Positions 23,937 through 32,992 of a stretch of DNA of 64,000 nucleotides are shown piece by piece. The stretch's first letter is position 1; every line of letters begins with the position of its first letter. The stretch comes from Bacillus sp. SORGH_AS_0510 (lineage in GTDB: Bacteria; Bacillota; Bacilli; Bacillales; Cytobacillaceae), in the NCBI RefSeq assembly GCF_030818775.1, contig NZ_JAUTAU010000001.1, forward strand, positions 2,856,001-2,920,000. Reading direction: 5' to 3'. A program made the position numbers and the translations under genes. The notes beneath the pieces are model-generated. The model was not told the DNA's origin. It did not search any database and saw only the letters and a program-made list of their open reading frames with translations.

Positions 23937-26908
23937 TATGCATTCCTCCTGTCATAAAAACCAGGTGTAACATACTCGTTCACATCGGCAATCGGTGTGT
24001 AGTCACTGCGTTCCCACTTGCGGTAGATTTCCAGGCCCATTTGCGGTGTACGGGTCGCATTACGTGGATTGTATCTTGGAAGCGGATTTTCACCTTTCAG
24101 TTCAAGTACTTCCATCCGTACTTTCGCTTGTTTATAAGCTGGGGTATGTGTCACGACATCCACCGCCCCACCAGTCAGAAGGTTTACCGCACTCTCGTGG
24201 CTTGAAGAATGCATTGGCACATACACTGTTTTCCCTTCTACGCGGTCGGTTACAAGTACAGGAAGTTTAATAGCTCCGTATGGTGAGACAAGACGTACAA
24301 GTGTGCCGTCCTTTACTCCGCGTTCTTCCGCTAATTCTGGAGAAACCTCCACGAATACCTTAGGGAATTTGTAATTTAGTCCCTCAGATTTCTGTGTTAA
24401 GTTTCCTTCATGGAAGTGTTCCAACAGACGTCCATTATCCAACGCGAGATCAAATTCCTGAGGGAACTCCATTGGTGGTACATAATCAAACAAGCCGAAG
24501 CGAGCTTTTTTATCAGGGAAATTAAAGCCGTCTGTGAAAAGCAGCGGTGTGTTTGATCCATCTTGAGAACCCCAGTGGAAGCTGTTCCAGCCTTCAAGCA
24601 CTTCATAGTTACACTGGCTGAAGAAAGGTGTTAAGCTTGCCATTTCGTCAAAAATCTCACTTGGATGTGTATAATTCCAATCAAAGCCCATTTTTTTCGC
24701 GAGCTGTGTAAAAATCCACCAGTCCGGTTTGCTATCGCCTAGCGGCTGTAATGCTTGGTATAAGCGCTGCACGCGGCGTTCGGTATTAGTAAACGTTCCA
24801 TCTTTTTCAAGAGAAGGTGCTCCTGGTAAAATAACATCAGCAAATTGGGCTGTTGTTGTTAAGAAGATTTCTTGTACGACAAGGAAATCTAATTTCTCAA
24901 GCATCGCTTGTGTATGGTTCGAATCTGCATCCACCCATGCCATGTCCTCACCCGCGATGTACATTGCTTTCATCTCGCCTCGGTCGACAGCCCCGAGCAT
25001 TTCAATATTGTCAAGGCCAGGATTTGGTGAGATTTCCACACCATACGCCTTTTCGAATTTTTCACGGATTTCCACATTTGTTACGGACTGATAGCCTGGG
25101 AAGATATTAGGCATAGTACCCATATCTGCAGCACCCTGCACATTATTATGCCCGCGTAATGGGTAGGCGCCAGCGTTTGGACGCATCATGTTACCTGTTG
25201 CAAGAAGAAGGTTTGCAATCGCAACAGAGGTGTGTGAGCCTGCAATATTTTGCGTGACACCCATTCCCCAACAAATGACAGTTCCATCCGCATCACGCAT
25301 CATTTCTGCCATTTGAATTAAGGTTTCTTTTGCGATTCCCGTAATCTTCTCTGCCTCATCCAAACTGTACGGCTCAATCATTTTTAAGAATTCATCATAG
25401 TGATTGACATGCTCTGTGATAAAATTCACATCGTGCCAGCCTTGGTCAATGATATACTTTGTAATAGCGGAAAGCCATACAAAGTCTGTTCCTTGTTTTG
25501 GACGAACAAACAAGTCCGCTCGGTCACCCATTTCATGTCTGCGAACGTCCACGGTAATCAATTTTTGACCGTGAAGCTTTTGCGCACGTTTAATACGTGT
25601 AGAAAGAACAGGGTGTCCTTCTGCTGGCGCACATCCAACTAGCATGACAAGACCAGCTCCCGCGATATCCTGAATCGTTCCAGAATCACCGCCGATGCCT
25701 CCAGTTTGCTGAAGTCCCCATGAAGCAGGTGACTGGCAATAACGAGAACAGTTGTCCACATTATTGGTTCCGAACACTTGACGAGCCATCTTTTGGATCA
25801 GATAGTTTTCTTCGTTCGTAATTTTAGATGAAGCAATAAAGCCAATTGCATCGCTGCCATGGGTTTCTTTAATTCCACCAAGTTTTTCTGCTACAAGTGA
25901 AAGAGCTTCATCCCAACTCGCTTCCACAAACACATCACCTTTACGGATTAACGGTGTGGTAATACGTTCTTGTGAATTGACAAAATCCCATCCGAATTTT
26001 CCTTTTACACAAGTGGAAACACTGTTAACTGGCGCATTTTCAGATGGTTCAATTTTAAGAATTTCACGGTCTTTTGTCCATACTTCAAATGAACAACCCA
26101 CACCGCAGAATGTACAAACGGTTTTGGTCTTCTCAATTCGCTCTTCACGCATGGCTGCTTCTACTTCTGACACGGCCATGATGGTTTGATAATCAGGCTC
26201 GACTGCCTTTACGATATCAATCATAGGTGTAAGTAAGTCATCAGAAATACCTGTCATAAATCCTGCATTTCCAAGCATGGACTTTTCCATTAATGCGTTA
26301 CAAGGACAAACAGTCACACATTGACCGCAGGATACGCAAGAGGATTCGTTAATGCTTTTTCCTCCGTCCCATAATACACGCGGCTGATTGGTTTCCCAGT
26401 TAATAGTTAGTGTTTCATTCACTTGAAGATCCTGACAAGTTTCCACACAGCGTCCGCACAAAATACATTGATCCGGATCATAGCGATAAAACGGGTGCGA
26501 CATATCTACTTCGTAGCCCTTCGAACGGTGAGGTCTAGTTTGGTGTTCAATTCCCATCAATTCTGCCGTATTATGTACACGGCAATTGCCATTGTTATTG
26601 TCACATACGGTGCAATATAATAGATGGTTCTCAAGAATGCGATCCATCGCTTCCTCTTGAGCGTTCTTTGCCAGCTCAGACGAAGTCAAGATGTCCATTC
26701 CGTCCTCTACCACAGTAGAACAGGCACGCATAATGCTGCCATTAACTTCACACATACACGTATCACAGCTCTGTACCGGTCCAAGAACCTCAGAATAGCA
26801 AATGTGCGGATGCTCCATCTCCTGTTTGAGTAAATAGTCTAAAATACGAGTTCCTTTTTCTACTTCGTGTGCTGTTCCGTTAATCAGAACATTCACTTTT
26901 TCACTCAC
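23936..26908 (-). CDS. yrhE: Formate dehydrogenase, molybdopterin catalytic subunit (YrhE-like)
   Basis: A 990-residue protein starting at GTG 26908, eight bases after AGGAGG. Domains in order: 2Fe-2S ferredoxin-like (CYSEVLGPVQSCDTC, about 36-75), His/Cys-cluster region (CDNNNGNC), two 4Fe-4S sets (CILCGRCVETC about 148; CVSCGQCVTVCPC about 192), a further 4Fe-4S (CTFCGVGC, about 268), and the bis-MGD molybdenum domain. The catalytic position is cysteine, in DNCSRYCQSP, where E. coli FdhF has selenocysteine. It oxidises formate to CO2, probably passing electrons to NAD or quinone through unknown partners. It is first in the operon with DUF1641, DUF2294 and fdhD; no dedicated beta subunit lies nearby. 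Confidence 0.95.
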   Translation of the reverse strand: MSEKVNVLINGTAHEVEKGTRILDYLLKQEMEHPHICYSEVLGPVQSCDTCMCEVNGSIMRACSTVVEDGMDILTSSELAKNAQEEAMDRILENHLLYCTVCDNNNGNCRVHNTAELMGIEHQTRPHRSKGYEVDMSHPFYRYDPDQCILCGRCVETCQDLQVNETLTINWETNQPRVLWDGGKSINESSCVSCGQCVTVCPCNALMEKSMLGNAGFMTGISDDLLTPMIDIVKAVEPDYQTIMAVSEVEAAMREERIEKTKTVCTFCGVGCSFEVWTKDREILKIEPSENAPVNSVSTCVKGKFGWDFVNSQERITTPLIRKGDVFVEASWDEALSLVAEKLGGIKETHGSDAIGFIASSKITNEENYLIQKMARQVFGTNNVDNCSRYCQSPASWGLQQTGGIGGDSGTIQDIAGAGLVMLVGCAPAEGHPVLSTRIKRAQKLHGQKLITVDVRRHEMGDRADLFVRPKQGTDFVWLSAITKYIIDQGWHDVNFITEHVNHYDEFLKMIEPYSLDEAEKITGIAKETLIQMAEMMRDADGTVICWGMGVTQNIAGSHTSVAIANLLLATGNMMRPNAGAYPLRGHNNVQGAADMGTMPNIFPGYQSVTNVEIREKFEKAYGVEISPNPGLDNIEMLGAVDRGEMKAMYIAGEDMAWVDADSNHTQAMLEKLDFLVVQEIFLTTTAQFADVILPGAPSLEKDGTFTNTERRVQRLYQALQPLGDSKPDWWIFTQLAKKMGFDWNYTHPSEIFDEMASLTPFFSQCNYEVLEGWNSFHWGSQDGSNTPLLFTDGFNFPDKKARFGLFDYVPPMEFPQEFDLALDNGRLLEHFHEGNLTQKSEGLNYKFPKVFVEVSPELAEERGVKDGTLVRLVSPYGAIKLPVLVTDRVEGKTVYVPMHSSSHESAVNLLTGGAVDVVTHTPAYKQAKVRMEVLELKGENPLPRYNPRNATRTPQMGLEIYRKWERSDYTPIADVNEYVTPGFYDRRNA

Positions 26909-27070
26909 TGTAAAGTCCTCCTTAGTTGAATGCAGAGAAATCTATTTAAAAATCACACATGATTAATGAGCACTAAATTCATACGAATTTTTCACTTAAA
27001 TCAAAATGCTCCTATTATTCTATTAATTATACTATTAATATTGTTTTTTGCATTGAAAACCCTTACCTGA

Positions 27071-27883
27071 TTATCCAGCTTTCTTTACGCTTGGTTTTGC
27101 ATTTGAAAGTGGTTGAAGTGAATCCTTATGAACCATCCAATAGATTAGGGCTACAAAAATTCCCCCACCAATTGCATTTCCGATTACTACTGGGACAAAA
27201 TTAGCAAAGTAATCTGCCCATGTGAAATGTCCCGCGAAGATCGCTGCAGGAATAACAAACATGTTGGCCACCACGTGCTGAAAACCGATCGCAACAAACC
27301 CCATAATTGGGAACCAAATCGCAAGAATTTTTCCACCGATATCATCTGCCCCAAAGGCAAGCCAAACACCTAAACAAACAAGCCAGTTACAGCCGACTGC
27401 CGAGATCACACTTTGAAGAAAGGTTTCGTCGATTTTGGCCTGTGCGATAGCAACAGTTTTTGTAAGGAATGGACCTGTTTCCGTTAACCCTAGGACATGA
27501 CCAAAGAAAAATGCGACAAAGATGGCACCAATAAAGTTACTGACTAATACTAAGAGCCAATTTCTCGCCAGCTGCCCAAGCGTTGCGCGCCTTGCTAGTA
27601 CAGCAATCGGAAGTGCCATCATATTCCCTGTTAACAATTCTCCACCCGCAATAATAATGAGCATGAGTCCAACCGGGAATACCGTACCACCTAAAAGTGA
27701 GCTGAATGTACCCCATTCCTTCGGTAAATTGGCAATGACGCGAATATCTAATAAAAATCCTAATGCAATAAAGGCTCCACCTAAAAATCCTAATAATAGT
27801 GCATGTTCAGCACGCATCGATGCTTTTTTTGCCCCTGCATCAACTGCTAATTCCGCAATACGCTGTGAACTATGAAACGCCAT
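27071..27883 (-). CDS. yrhG: Formate/nitrite transporter family channel (YrhG-like)
   Basis: A 270-residue protein starting at ATG 27883, seven bases after AGGAGG; the open frame reaches 27931 without a ribosome site. Six hydrophobic segments show the FNT pattern: GGTVFPVGLMLIIIAGGELLTGNMM (segment 2-3 region) and GFQHVVANMFVIPAAI with the central pore histidine (about 205). FNT channels form pentamers that pass formate or nitrite. It lies just upstream of the formate dehydrogenase operon, so it probably imports or exports formate. It is separated by 162 bases that hold a separate -10-like TATAAT. Its own leader is long and structured. Confidence 0.93.
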   Translation of the reverse strand: MAFHSSQRIAELAVDAGAKKASMRAEHALLLGFLGGAFIALGFLLDIRVIANLPKEWGTFSSLLGGTVFPVGLMLIIIAGGELLTGNMMALPIAVLARRATLGQLARNWLLVLVSNFIGAIFVAFFFGHVLGLTETGPFLTKTVAIAQAKIDETFLQSVISAVGCNWLVCLGVWLAFGADDIGGKILAIWFPIMGFVAIGFQHVVANMFVIPAAIFAGHFTWADYFANFVPVVIGNAIGGGIFVALIYWMVHKDSLQPLSNAKPSVKKAG

Positions 27884-27986
27884 ATCATTTCCTCCTGTAA
27901 GTTGAATATAAAAAGCAAATTGTTTATACAATTGGATAATTGCCGCTAACTGCGCCCACCACTTTTTCTAAAAGAAAACGCAAAAA

Positions 27987-28193
27987 AGCCCACCATAAAT
28001 CGGTCCACATGCCAATGCATGTACCGTTTTACAGTGGGCTGATAACTGAGCATTTTATATACTAGCAATCCATCCCGCTACAGACACAATGGAAGAACAG
28101 GATATACAGTCAATCTTCAATTAACCTACATCAATGAACATTCCATCCTCTATAAACCTTTCTTATAGTAACATGGATTCATAGATTTGTGAA
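27987..28193 (-). promoter_or_regulatory. Promoter and attenuator-like leader of the formate channel gene
   Basis: On the minus strand, TTCACA (28193-28188) and TACTAT (28170-28165) are 17 bases apart. Transcription would begin near 28158, about 275 bases before the start codon. A long three-part hairpin follows at 28040-27987: outer AGCCCAC/GTGGGCT, middle AAACGGT/ACCGATTT, inner CATGC/GCATG. It is followed directly by TTTTTT, so it is an intrinsic terminator inside the leader. The 117 bases before it (28157-28041) can fold (AGGATGGAA with TTCCAT, AGGAT with ATCCT) and match no riboswitch class I know. The rest of 27884-28317 shows no gene. Confidence 0.5.
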
Positions 28194-28317
28194 CATTTTA
28201 GGAACTTTTTTGGTTTCACATTGGATTTTAAAGTATTACCTTCTCCTAAAGAAAAATATTATCTGTTCTGCAAATGAACAATAACTACTTTTCAGCCATG
28301 AGAATCGTCCATTAGCT

Positions 28318-28737
28318 TTAGTGTTTTGGTATTGGAATTTTTAAGATATTCACTTTTGAACCATCTTTCGCAGAGAAGACAAATAACTCCAATTTAGTAT
28401 CATTAGTAGTTACCCTATCTTTTTCAAAGGTAATTTCGAATTCTCCCCATGCAGGAGCACCATCTGTTTGGTACTTATTATCCAACAATACTTTTTCTCC
28501 ATCATAAAGAGTATAGTGAAAAACTCCTTCAAATACTTGGGCTTTACCTGATATAATGATTTTCTCTTCCGATTCAGCTACAACCACGTCTTTAAACACT
28601 TGGTTATGGTACACCTTTTTCTCAGGTATATTTGGAACTGGCTTTTGTTGATTAGTTGTTCCTTCTTGTTGTTGATGACAAGACACTAAACCAATCATGA
28701 CTATTAATATAGAAAAAATACAACTGATTTTTTTCAA
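28318..28737 (-). CDS. Lipoprotein with Gmad2 immunoglobulin-like domain
   Basis: A 139-residue protein starting at TTG 28737 after AAGGGGG. The signal peptide ends in lipobox LVSC (Cys20). After a Gln/Pro-rich linker, residues about 45-135 form a Gmad2-type beta-sandwich: FKDVVVAESEEKIIISGKA, VFHYTLYDGEKVLLDN, GAPAWGEFEITFEKD. Gmad2 occurs in Bacillus spore-germination and surface lipoproteins (for instance after GerMN domains); here it stands alone. It is monocistronic; the role at the membrane-wall interface is unknown. Confidence 0.8.
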   Translation of the reverse strand: MKKISCIFSILIVMIGLVSCHQQQEGTTNQQKPVPNIPEKKVYHNQVFKDVVVAESEEKIIISGKAQVFEGVFHYTLYDGEKVLLDNKYQTDGAPAWGEFEITFEKDRVTTNDTKLELFVFSAKDGSKVNILKIPIPKH

Positions 28738-28814
28738 TTTTTACACCCCCTTACTTTATTTTATTCACATTAAAACTTCCAAGAATTAATTAACAGGATT
28801 AATCTTAGCCAAAC

Positions 28815-28842
28815 AAAAAAGCCGTCATACTGACCGACTTTT
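28815..28842 (-). terminator. Terminator downstream of the dockerin-like remnant
   Basis: GTCGGTCA and TGACGGC (minus strand) form a stem with one bulge, followed by TTTTTTG. It ends transcription about 40 bases past the stop at 28885. Confidence 0.65.
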
Positions 28843-28884
28843 CAAGTTATTATTTACTATTTCTAATAATTATATATATTTCTA

Positions 28885-29340
28885 CTACAATCCTAATCTT
28901 GTAAGAAAATCACTTAATGTTGTACCTTCAACACGTTCTTTCGGTTCAGGTGTTGTTTTGGCTGAAGGATTTTTCTTTAAATAGTTTTTCTGAATGTAGG
29001 CTATATCTTTGTCATCGACAGTTTTGTAGAAGTTGATGTCGGCACTGCGTTCGTTTTTGCCCCAGTGCTGTTCTACGTATAATGCGTCGAGTACATCAAT
29101 CACATTGTCTTTATTGGCGTCTCCTGGTGTGGCAGCTCCCACATACATCCCCGAAAACCAATACGCTACAGTCTTACTATCATCGTCCACGTATCCAACA
29201 AAGAACGGCTTGTACAACGTGAAATGGCCTGGAAGATCGACTGATAATTCTAGTTCTTCTAAGGCAATCGGTAATTTTTCCCCAGTTATCTGTCCATATT
29301 TGTTGATGGTTACAGGATAAATGAGAGTATAGTAGTTTGA
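28885..29340 (-). pseudogene. 3' remnant of a large secreted protein with a dockerin-like C-terminus
   Basis: The frame encodes TLIYPVTINKYGQITGEKLP onward to VAYWFSGMYVGAATPGDANK, a dockerin type I repeat pair (PGDANKDNVIDVLDAL and ADINFYKTVDDKDIAYIQKN, each with Asp-rich calcium loops), and a short tail (LSDFLTRLGL). Protein-like sequence begins near 29340 with no start codon or ribosome site; upstream the frame turns into low-complexity AT sequence with a stop. A TTG at 29217 opens an in-frame 110-residue stretch but has no good ribosome site. It is most likely the surviving end of a multidomain surface or protease protein. Confidence 0.6.
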
Positions 29341-29440
29341 TTTTTCGTAATTTATTAGATATAAAAGATTAGAAATAAAAAATATATTGGGGTAAAAATA
29401 TAACCATTAAAAGAAATAGGATGTTTCATAATTTACAAAA

Positions 29441-29466
29441 TAAAAAAGCTTGGTATACCAAGCTTA
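29441..29466 (-). terminator. Terminator of helD
   Basis: AAGCTTGGTATACCAAGCTT (29447-29466) is a perfect 20-base palindrome, followed by TTTTTTA on the minus strand. Confidence 0.8.
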
Positions 29467-29498
29467 TTTTATACTATTTAATTACCTAAATCATTCGC

Positions 29499-31808
29499 TC
29501 ATTTAGTTTGAAAATGTAAACTATCCGCTTTATTGAGTAAAAAGTCTGCCGGCTCTTTCCCATACAAATACAACCGGTGCATCGGTCTTGTCATCGATAC
29601 GTACAACAATTTGATGTCTAAATCTACTTCAGAATACGGTTCTTCTAAGCAGACAAGTAACACGGCATCAAACTCCAACCCTTTTGATAGGTAAGAAGGT
29701 AAAATTACGATATGCCCCTTCTTCATCTCTACTTTTTCCTCTAATAACTGAATCGGCAGATCACTGTTTTCAAAAAGCTGGTGGATTCTTTGACATTCTT
29801 TATCGGTACGTCCAATAATCGCAATGGAGTGCAGTTCTTCCTTTTTAAAAGAGGAAATATCCTCTTCCAGCTGCAACCTCACCTGCTCCAAATTCGTAGG
29901 TTCTATCCTTTTAAAATATGGCTTGTCACCATGCCGAATAACTGGTACAACTTTTGGCAGGTCTTGGTCAATCAGCATTAAGATATCATTAGCCAGATTC
30001 ATGATTTCAACGGTTGTCCGGTAGCTTTTTTGTAAGGCTTGATAGTTTGCATTCGGGAAGATTTCTTCCAAAACCGGCTTCCAGCTGTTTAAGCCACGAT
30101 AAGAATGAATGCCTTGTGCCAAATCTCCCACAATGGTGAACAGGTCGGTCTCAAAGCCTTCTTTTAATGCAGCAAATTGAAAATAGCTATAATCCTGCGC
30201 TTCATCTATAAAAATACTGCGCATTTTATATTTTTCATCGATACCTTCGAGCTTTGCCTGCATGAAAAATAACGGTGCTAAATCTTCTAACTCGTACGCT
30301 CCTCGATTAAAAATTCGCTGACAATATTTACTTAAAAGCTTACATTCTTGTTCTGAAAGCGTTGTGGAATGCTCTTTGATCTTTTCAGGAGAAGTCATTA
30401 GTTCCTTATACAGGGTGAAAATATCTTTCATGACAAACGCATCCATATATTTTTTTACTGCGACCTTTGCCTCCTGCTCCACCCTCTTTTTTCTTTTTTC
30501 CTTTGTTTCCATTAAGGAAACAACTTTTTGCTTTCTTTTATCTGGTTTCAGCTTTGTGTTAAATAGGGCTTTCTCTAGTGCCTCTTCATATTTCTTATTA
30601 AGATTCGATAACATCAGCGATTTCTTCTTTTTCAAATCTTCTTCTAACAGGTTCTTTATCTTTTCAATTCTTTTATAGATTGGTAAGTACGTATATTCTT
30701 TTAGAAAAAGTTTTTTTAGTTTAAGACCCTTCATCAGAACGGAATTTTCCACGACAAAATCTTCTTGTGGAGCTAGTTTATATTGCAATTCTTTTACATA
30801 TAGTTCGATTACTTCCTTAAATTCGAGCGATCCTTTATAGCTAGACACCCATTGAAGCGATTTATTTTTCCCATTCTTTTCAAGCAGCTTCATCAGTTTA
30901 GAGTTAGGTGAAAATAGCTTGATTTTCTGGCCGAGGCATCTTCTCATAAAATCGATATAGGTGGTTTGATTAATCTTGTTGACCCCTAATTCCGGTAGGA
31001 CGGCGGAAATATAGTCAATAAACAGTCTGTTTGGTGCGAGAATCATTAATTTTTCTGGAGGAAATTGAAACCCAAAGGAATAGAGAAAGTAGGATATTCT
31101 ATGGAGTGCGATGGTTGTTTTCCCGCTTCCGGCGGCCCCTTGAACGATAATCGGGTGTTTCAGAGATGCCCGGATTACTTCATTTTGCTCATTTTGAATC
31201 GTCGCCACGATTTCTGTTAAGCGATTGTCTGCTTTTCCAGACAAAGATTTCTGTAACAGCTCATCATGAGTAGTTAAATCGATGTCTCTTATGTCTTTTA
31301 AGAGTCCCTCGACGATGTCATATTGCCTTTTTAAGGATAAGTAGCCTGATTGTTCCTCTCCGTATGCCTCATAGGATACCTCTCCCAGCCGGCCGTCATA
31401 ATAGACATTGGCAATTGGAGACCTCCAATCCACGATAATGGGCAGCTGTGTCACACGGTCAAATAATGATACTTTTCCTATGTAGAGAACTTCTTCCTTG
31501 TTGGTACTATTGCTCGTAAAATCAATCCTTGAAAAATAGGGTTTGCCAATGACGCTTTCTAATCTTTTCAGTTCAGTTTCTGCTAATTCAAGAAAGCTGG
31601 CATTCGCGAGGAGATCCGTGTAGCTTGAACTACTATCACCAGAATTCAGATCGGCAAAAGATTGCCTCATATTTTCAACAAAAAATTCCTTATTCCCTTT
31701 CGAAATGTCTAAAACCGTTCGTATGTATTCCTTCGTAAACTCCAGGCGCTCTACTTCTGCTTGATAGTCTTTATGATTATGGACAGACACTTGGTCTTTA
31801 GCACTCAT
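29499..31808 (-). CDS. helD: HelD, RNA polymerase recycling motor (UvrD-like)
   Basis: A 769-residue protein starting at ATG 31808, eight bases after GAGGAG (an in-frame GTG lies at 31817). The N-terminal coiled-coil arm (HNHKDYQAEVERLEFTKEYI) is the part that probes the RNA polymerase secondary channel. The SF1 motor has QGAAGSGKTTIALHR (about 226-240), a large helical insertion (about 330-500), IDEAQDYSYFQ (about 532), VGDLAQGIHSYRG, LQKSYRTTVEIM, and a C-terminal YVSMTRPMHRLYLYG. HelD frees stalled RNA polymerase from DNA or nucleic acid and can affect rifampicin tolerance. Length matches B. subtilis HelD. It is monocistronic. Confidence 0.93.
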   Translation of the reverse strand: MSAKDQVSVHNHKDYQAEVERLEFTKEYIRTVLDISKGNKEFFVENMRQSFADLNSGDSSSSYTDLLANASFLELAETELKRLESVIGKPYFSRIDFTSNSTNKEEVLYIGKVSLFDRVTQLPIIVDWRSPIANVYYDGRLGEVSYEAYGEEQSGYLSLKRQYDIVEGLLKDIRDIDLTTHDELLQKSLSGKADNRLTEIVATIQNEQNEVIRASLKHPIIVQGAAGSGKTTIALHRISYFLYSFGFQFPPEKLMILAPNRLFIDYISAVLPELGVNKINQTTYIDFMRRCLGQKIKLFSPNSKLMKLLEKNGKNKSLQWVSSYKGSLEFKEVIELYVKELQYKLAPQEDFVVENSVLMKGLKLKKLFLKEYTYLPIYKRIEKIKNLLEEDLKKKKSLMLSNLNKKYEEALEKALFNTKLKPDKRKQKVVSLMETKEKRKKRVEQEAKVAVKKYMDAFVMKDIFTLYKELMTSPEKIKEHSTTLSEQECKLLSKYCQRIFNRGAYELEDLAPLFFMQAKLEGIDEKYKMRSIFIDEAQDYSYFQFAALKEGFETDLFTIVGDLAQGIHSYRGLNSWKPVLEEIFPNANYQALQKSYRTTVEIMNLANDILMLIDQDLPKVVPVIRHGDKPYFKRIEPTNLEQVRLQLEEDISSFKKEELHSIAIIGRTDKECQRIHQLFENSDLPIQLLEEKVEMKKGHIVILPSYLSKGLEFDAVLLVCLEEPYSEVDLDIKLLYVSMTRPMHRLYLYGKEPADFLLNKADSLHFQTK

Positions 31809-32125
31809 CTTATTCACTCCTCACCTAACAATTGGGAAGCACGAATAATTAGAATATACTAAATCTTTGTGTCTAGTCAAGTGTTTCAAAAATGCATCAA
31901 ATAAAGAATGAAAATATTGTGGTGAATTATGAGGTAAATTACAAAAATCGCCTTCAAAATTCATTTTTGAAGCTAAAATGGTTCGAAAAATGACAAAAAA
32001 GCCCTCAAATGTGATTTTTCGTGATTCGTATTACTTAGCCTAACCCGTTATTGTGAATATGCCGGACATGTGGATTACCCACGTATGATGGCCTAAATCA
32101 ATTTGATAAGGGTGGTTCAGGTACT
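31809..32125. other. Intergenic region between helD and a divergent HTH gene
   Basis: 317 bases that must hold both promoters. An 8-bp inverted repeat, CTTCAAAA/TTTTGAAG, lies at 31952-31972, followed by AAAATGGTTCG. No small gene or known regulatory RNA was recognised. Confidence 0.4.
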
Positions 32126-32986
32126 ATGAATTTAAAATCTGGAAACATTGAGGGATTTGAAAGTTTTTCACAGTTCGAGAATTTAAAGCAGTTTAATCAT
32201 CATATGGAAATGTGGTTGCTCGATCATAAGAAAGATTTTACTAAAGGTGAGTTGGTTGGATTAAAAACTTTAGTTCGGTTCTCTGCCAAAATCCCTGGGG
32301 TTTGTAATGCTAAAATCGGTACCATGTTAAAAGCGATTAATCAAGAGTACAAGGAAAACATTCTTTCCCGTTCCACTTTTAAACGAATGATTTTGAAAGG
32401 CAAAAAAATAGGCATGTTCACTGTCTATGAAACCGAACGAAAAAACGGATCCCAGACTAGCAATCTCTATGTCTTTAATCGTTTTCCTACCAATGAACTA
32501 CCTAAAACGGAAATCCTTGACTGCCCTAAAGAAACTATTAATCTTTTAAAAACTGAAAAAGATCACGAGATTTATAAACGTAAAGAAACACCGTCTGAAT
32601 TGGACCACACTTTTGTGAGTGATCGTGTTCCACGGCCGTTTGTCCAATTGGTCCAATGCTTCTTTCCAGAGGCAAAACTCATTGAAGAATACTGGCATAT
32701 GGCTCAGATTGTCGCCCGTGACTTTGAGCTAGATAAGAATTCAGCCATTGAACTCGCTATTCAATCCTTTAAACAACTAATGCGAAAACTAAAATTTACG
32801 AGCAGCGTGAAAAAGCCAATCGCCTACTTCTATGGAATTTTAAAAGAGAAGTCCTTTCAGTTTTATAACCAGAGGATGTACGAAATGCGTGAAGCAGGCT
32901 TCATCAAAGATCAACCGTTACGATTGTTCATTAATGGTGAAATCATAGAGTGGGATTGGTTAAATCAATCCCACAGTCATATCTAA
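32126..32986 (+). CDS. Helix-turn-helix protein resembling plasmid/phage replication regulators
   Basis: A 286-residue basic protein. Residues about 25-125 have a winged-helix look (KGELVGLKTLVRFSAK, SRSTFKRMILKGKKIGMFTV, GSQTSNLYVFNRF), the arrangement of replication-initiation or transcription factors in Bacillus mobile elements. The C-terminal half (RPFVQLVQCFFPEAK, KKPIAYFYGILKEKSFQFY) is also common in multi-copy Bacillus proteins of unknown role. The start ATG is preceded only by a weak GGTGG-like site. It is convergent with the nitroreductase gene, with six bases between stops. It may be a remnant of an integrated element. No partner gene is visible. Confidence 0.6.
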   Translation: MNLKSGNIEGFESFSQFENLKQFNHHMEMWLLDHKKDFTKGELVGLKTLVRFSAKIPGVCNAKIGTMLKAINQEYKENILSRSTFKRMILKGKKIGMFTVYETERKNGSQTSNLYVFNRFPTNELPKTEILDCPKETINLLKTEKDHEIYKRKETPSELDHTFVSDRVPRPFVQLVQCFFPEAKLIEEYWHMAQIVARDFELDKNSAIELAIQSFKQLMRKLKFTSSVKKPIAYFYGILKEKSFQFYNQRMYEMREAGFIKDQPLRLFINGEIIEWDWLNQSHSHI

Positions 32987-32992
32987 TATGTA

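Noticed and set aside
27987-28040. Ordinary terminator of the Gmad2 lipoprotein gene
   Set aside because: A good promoter lies between that gene and the hairpin, so the hairpin falls within the formate-channel leader. Read-through termination cannot be excluded.
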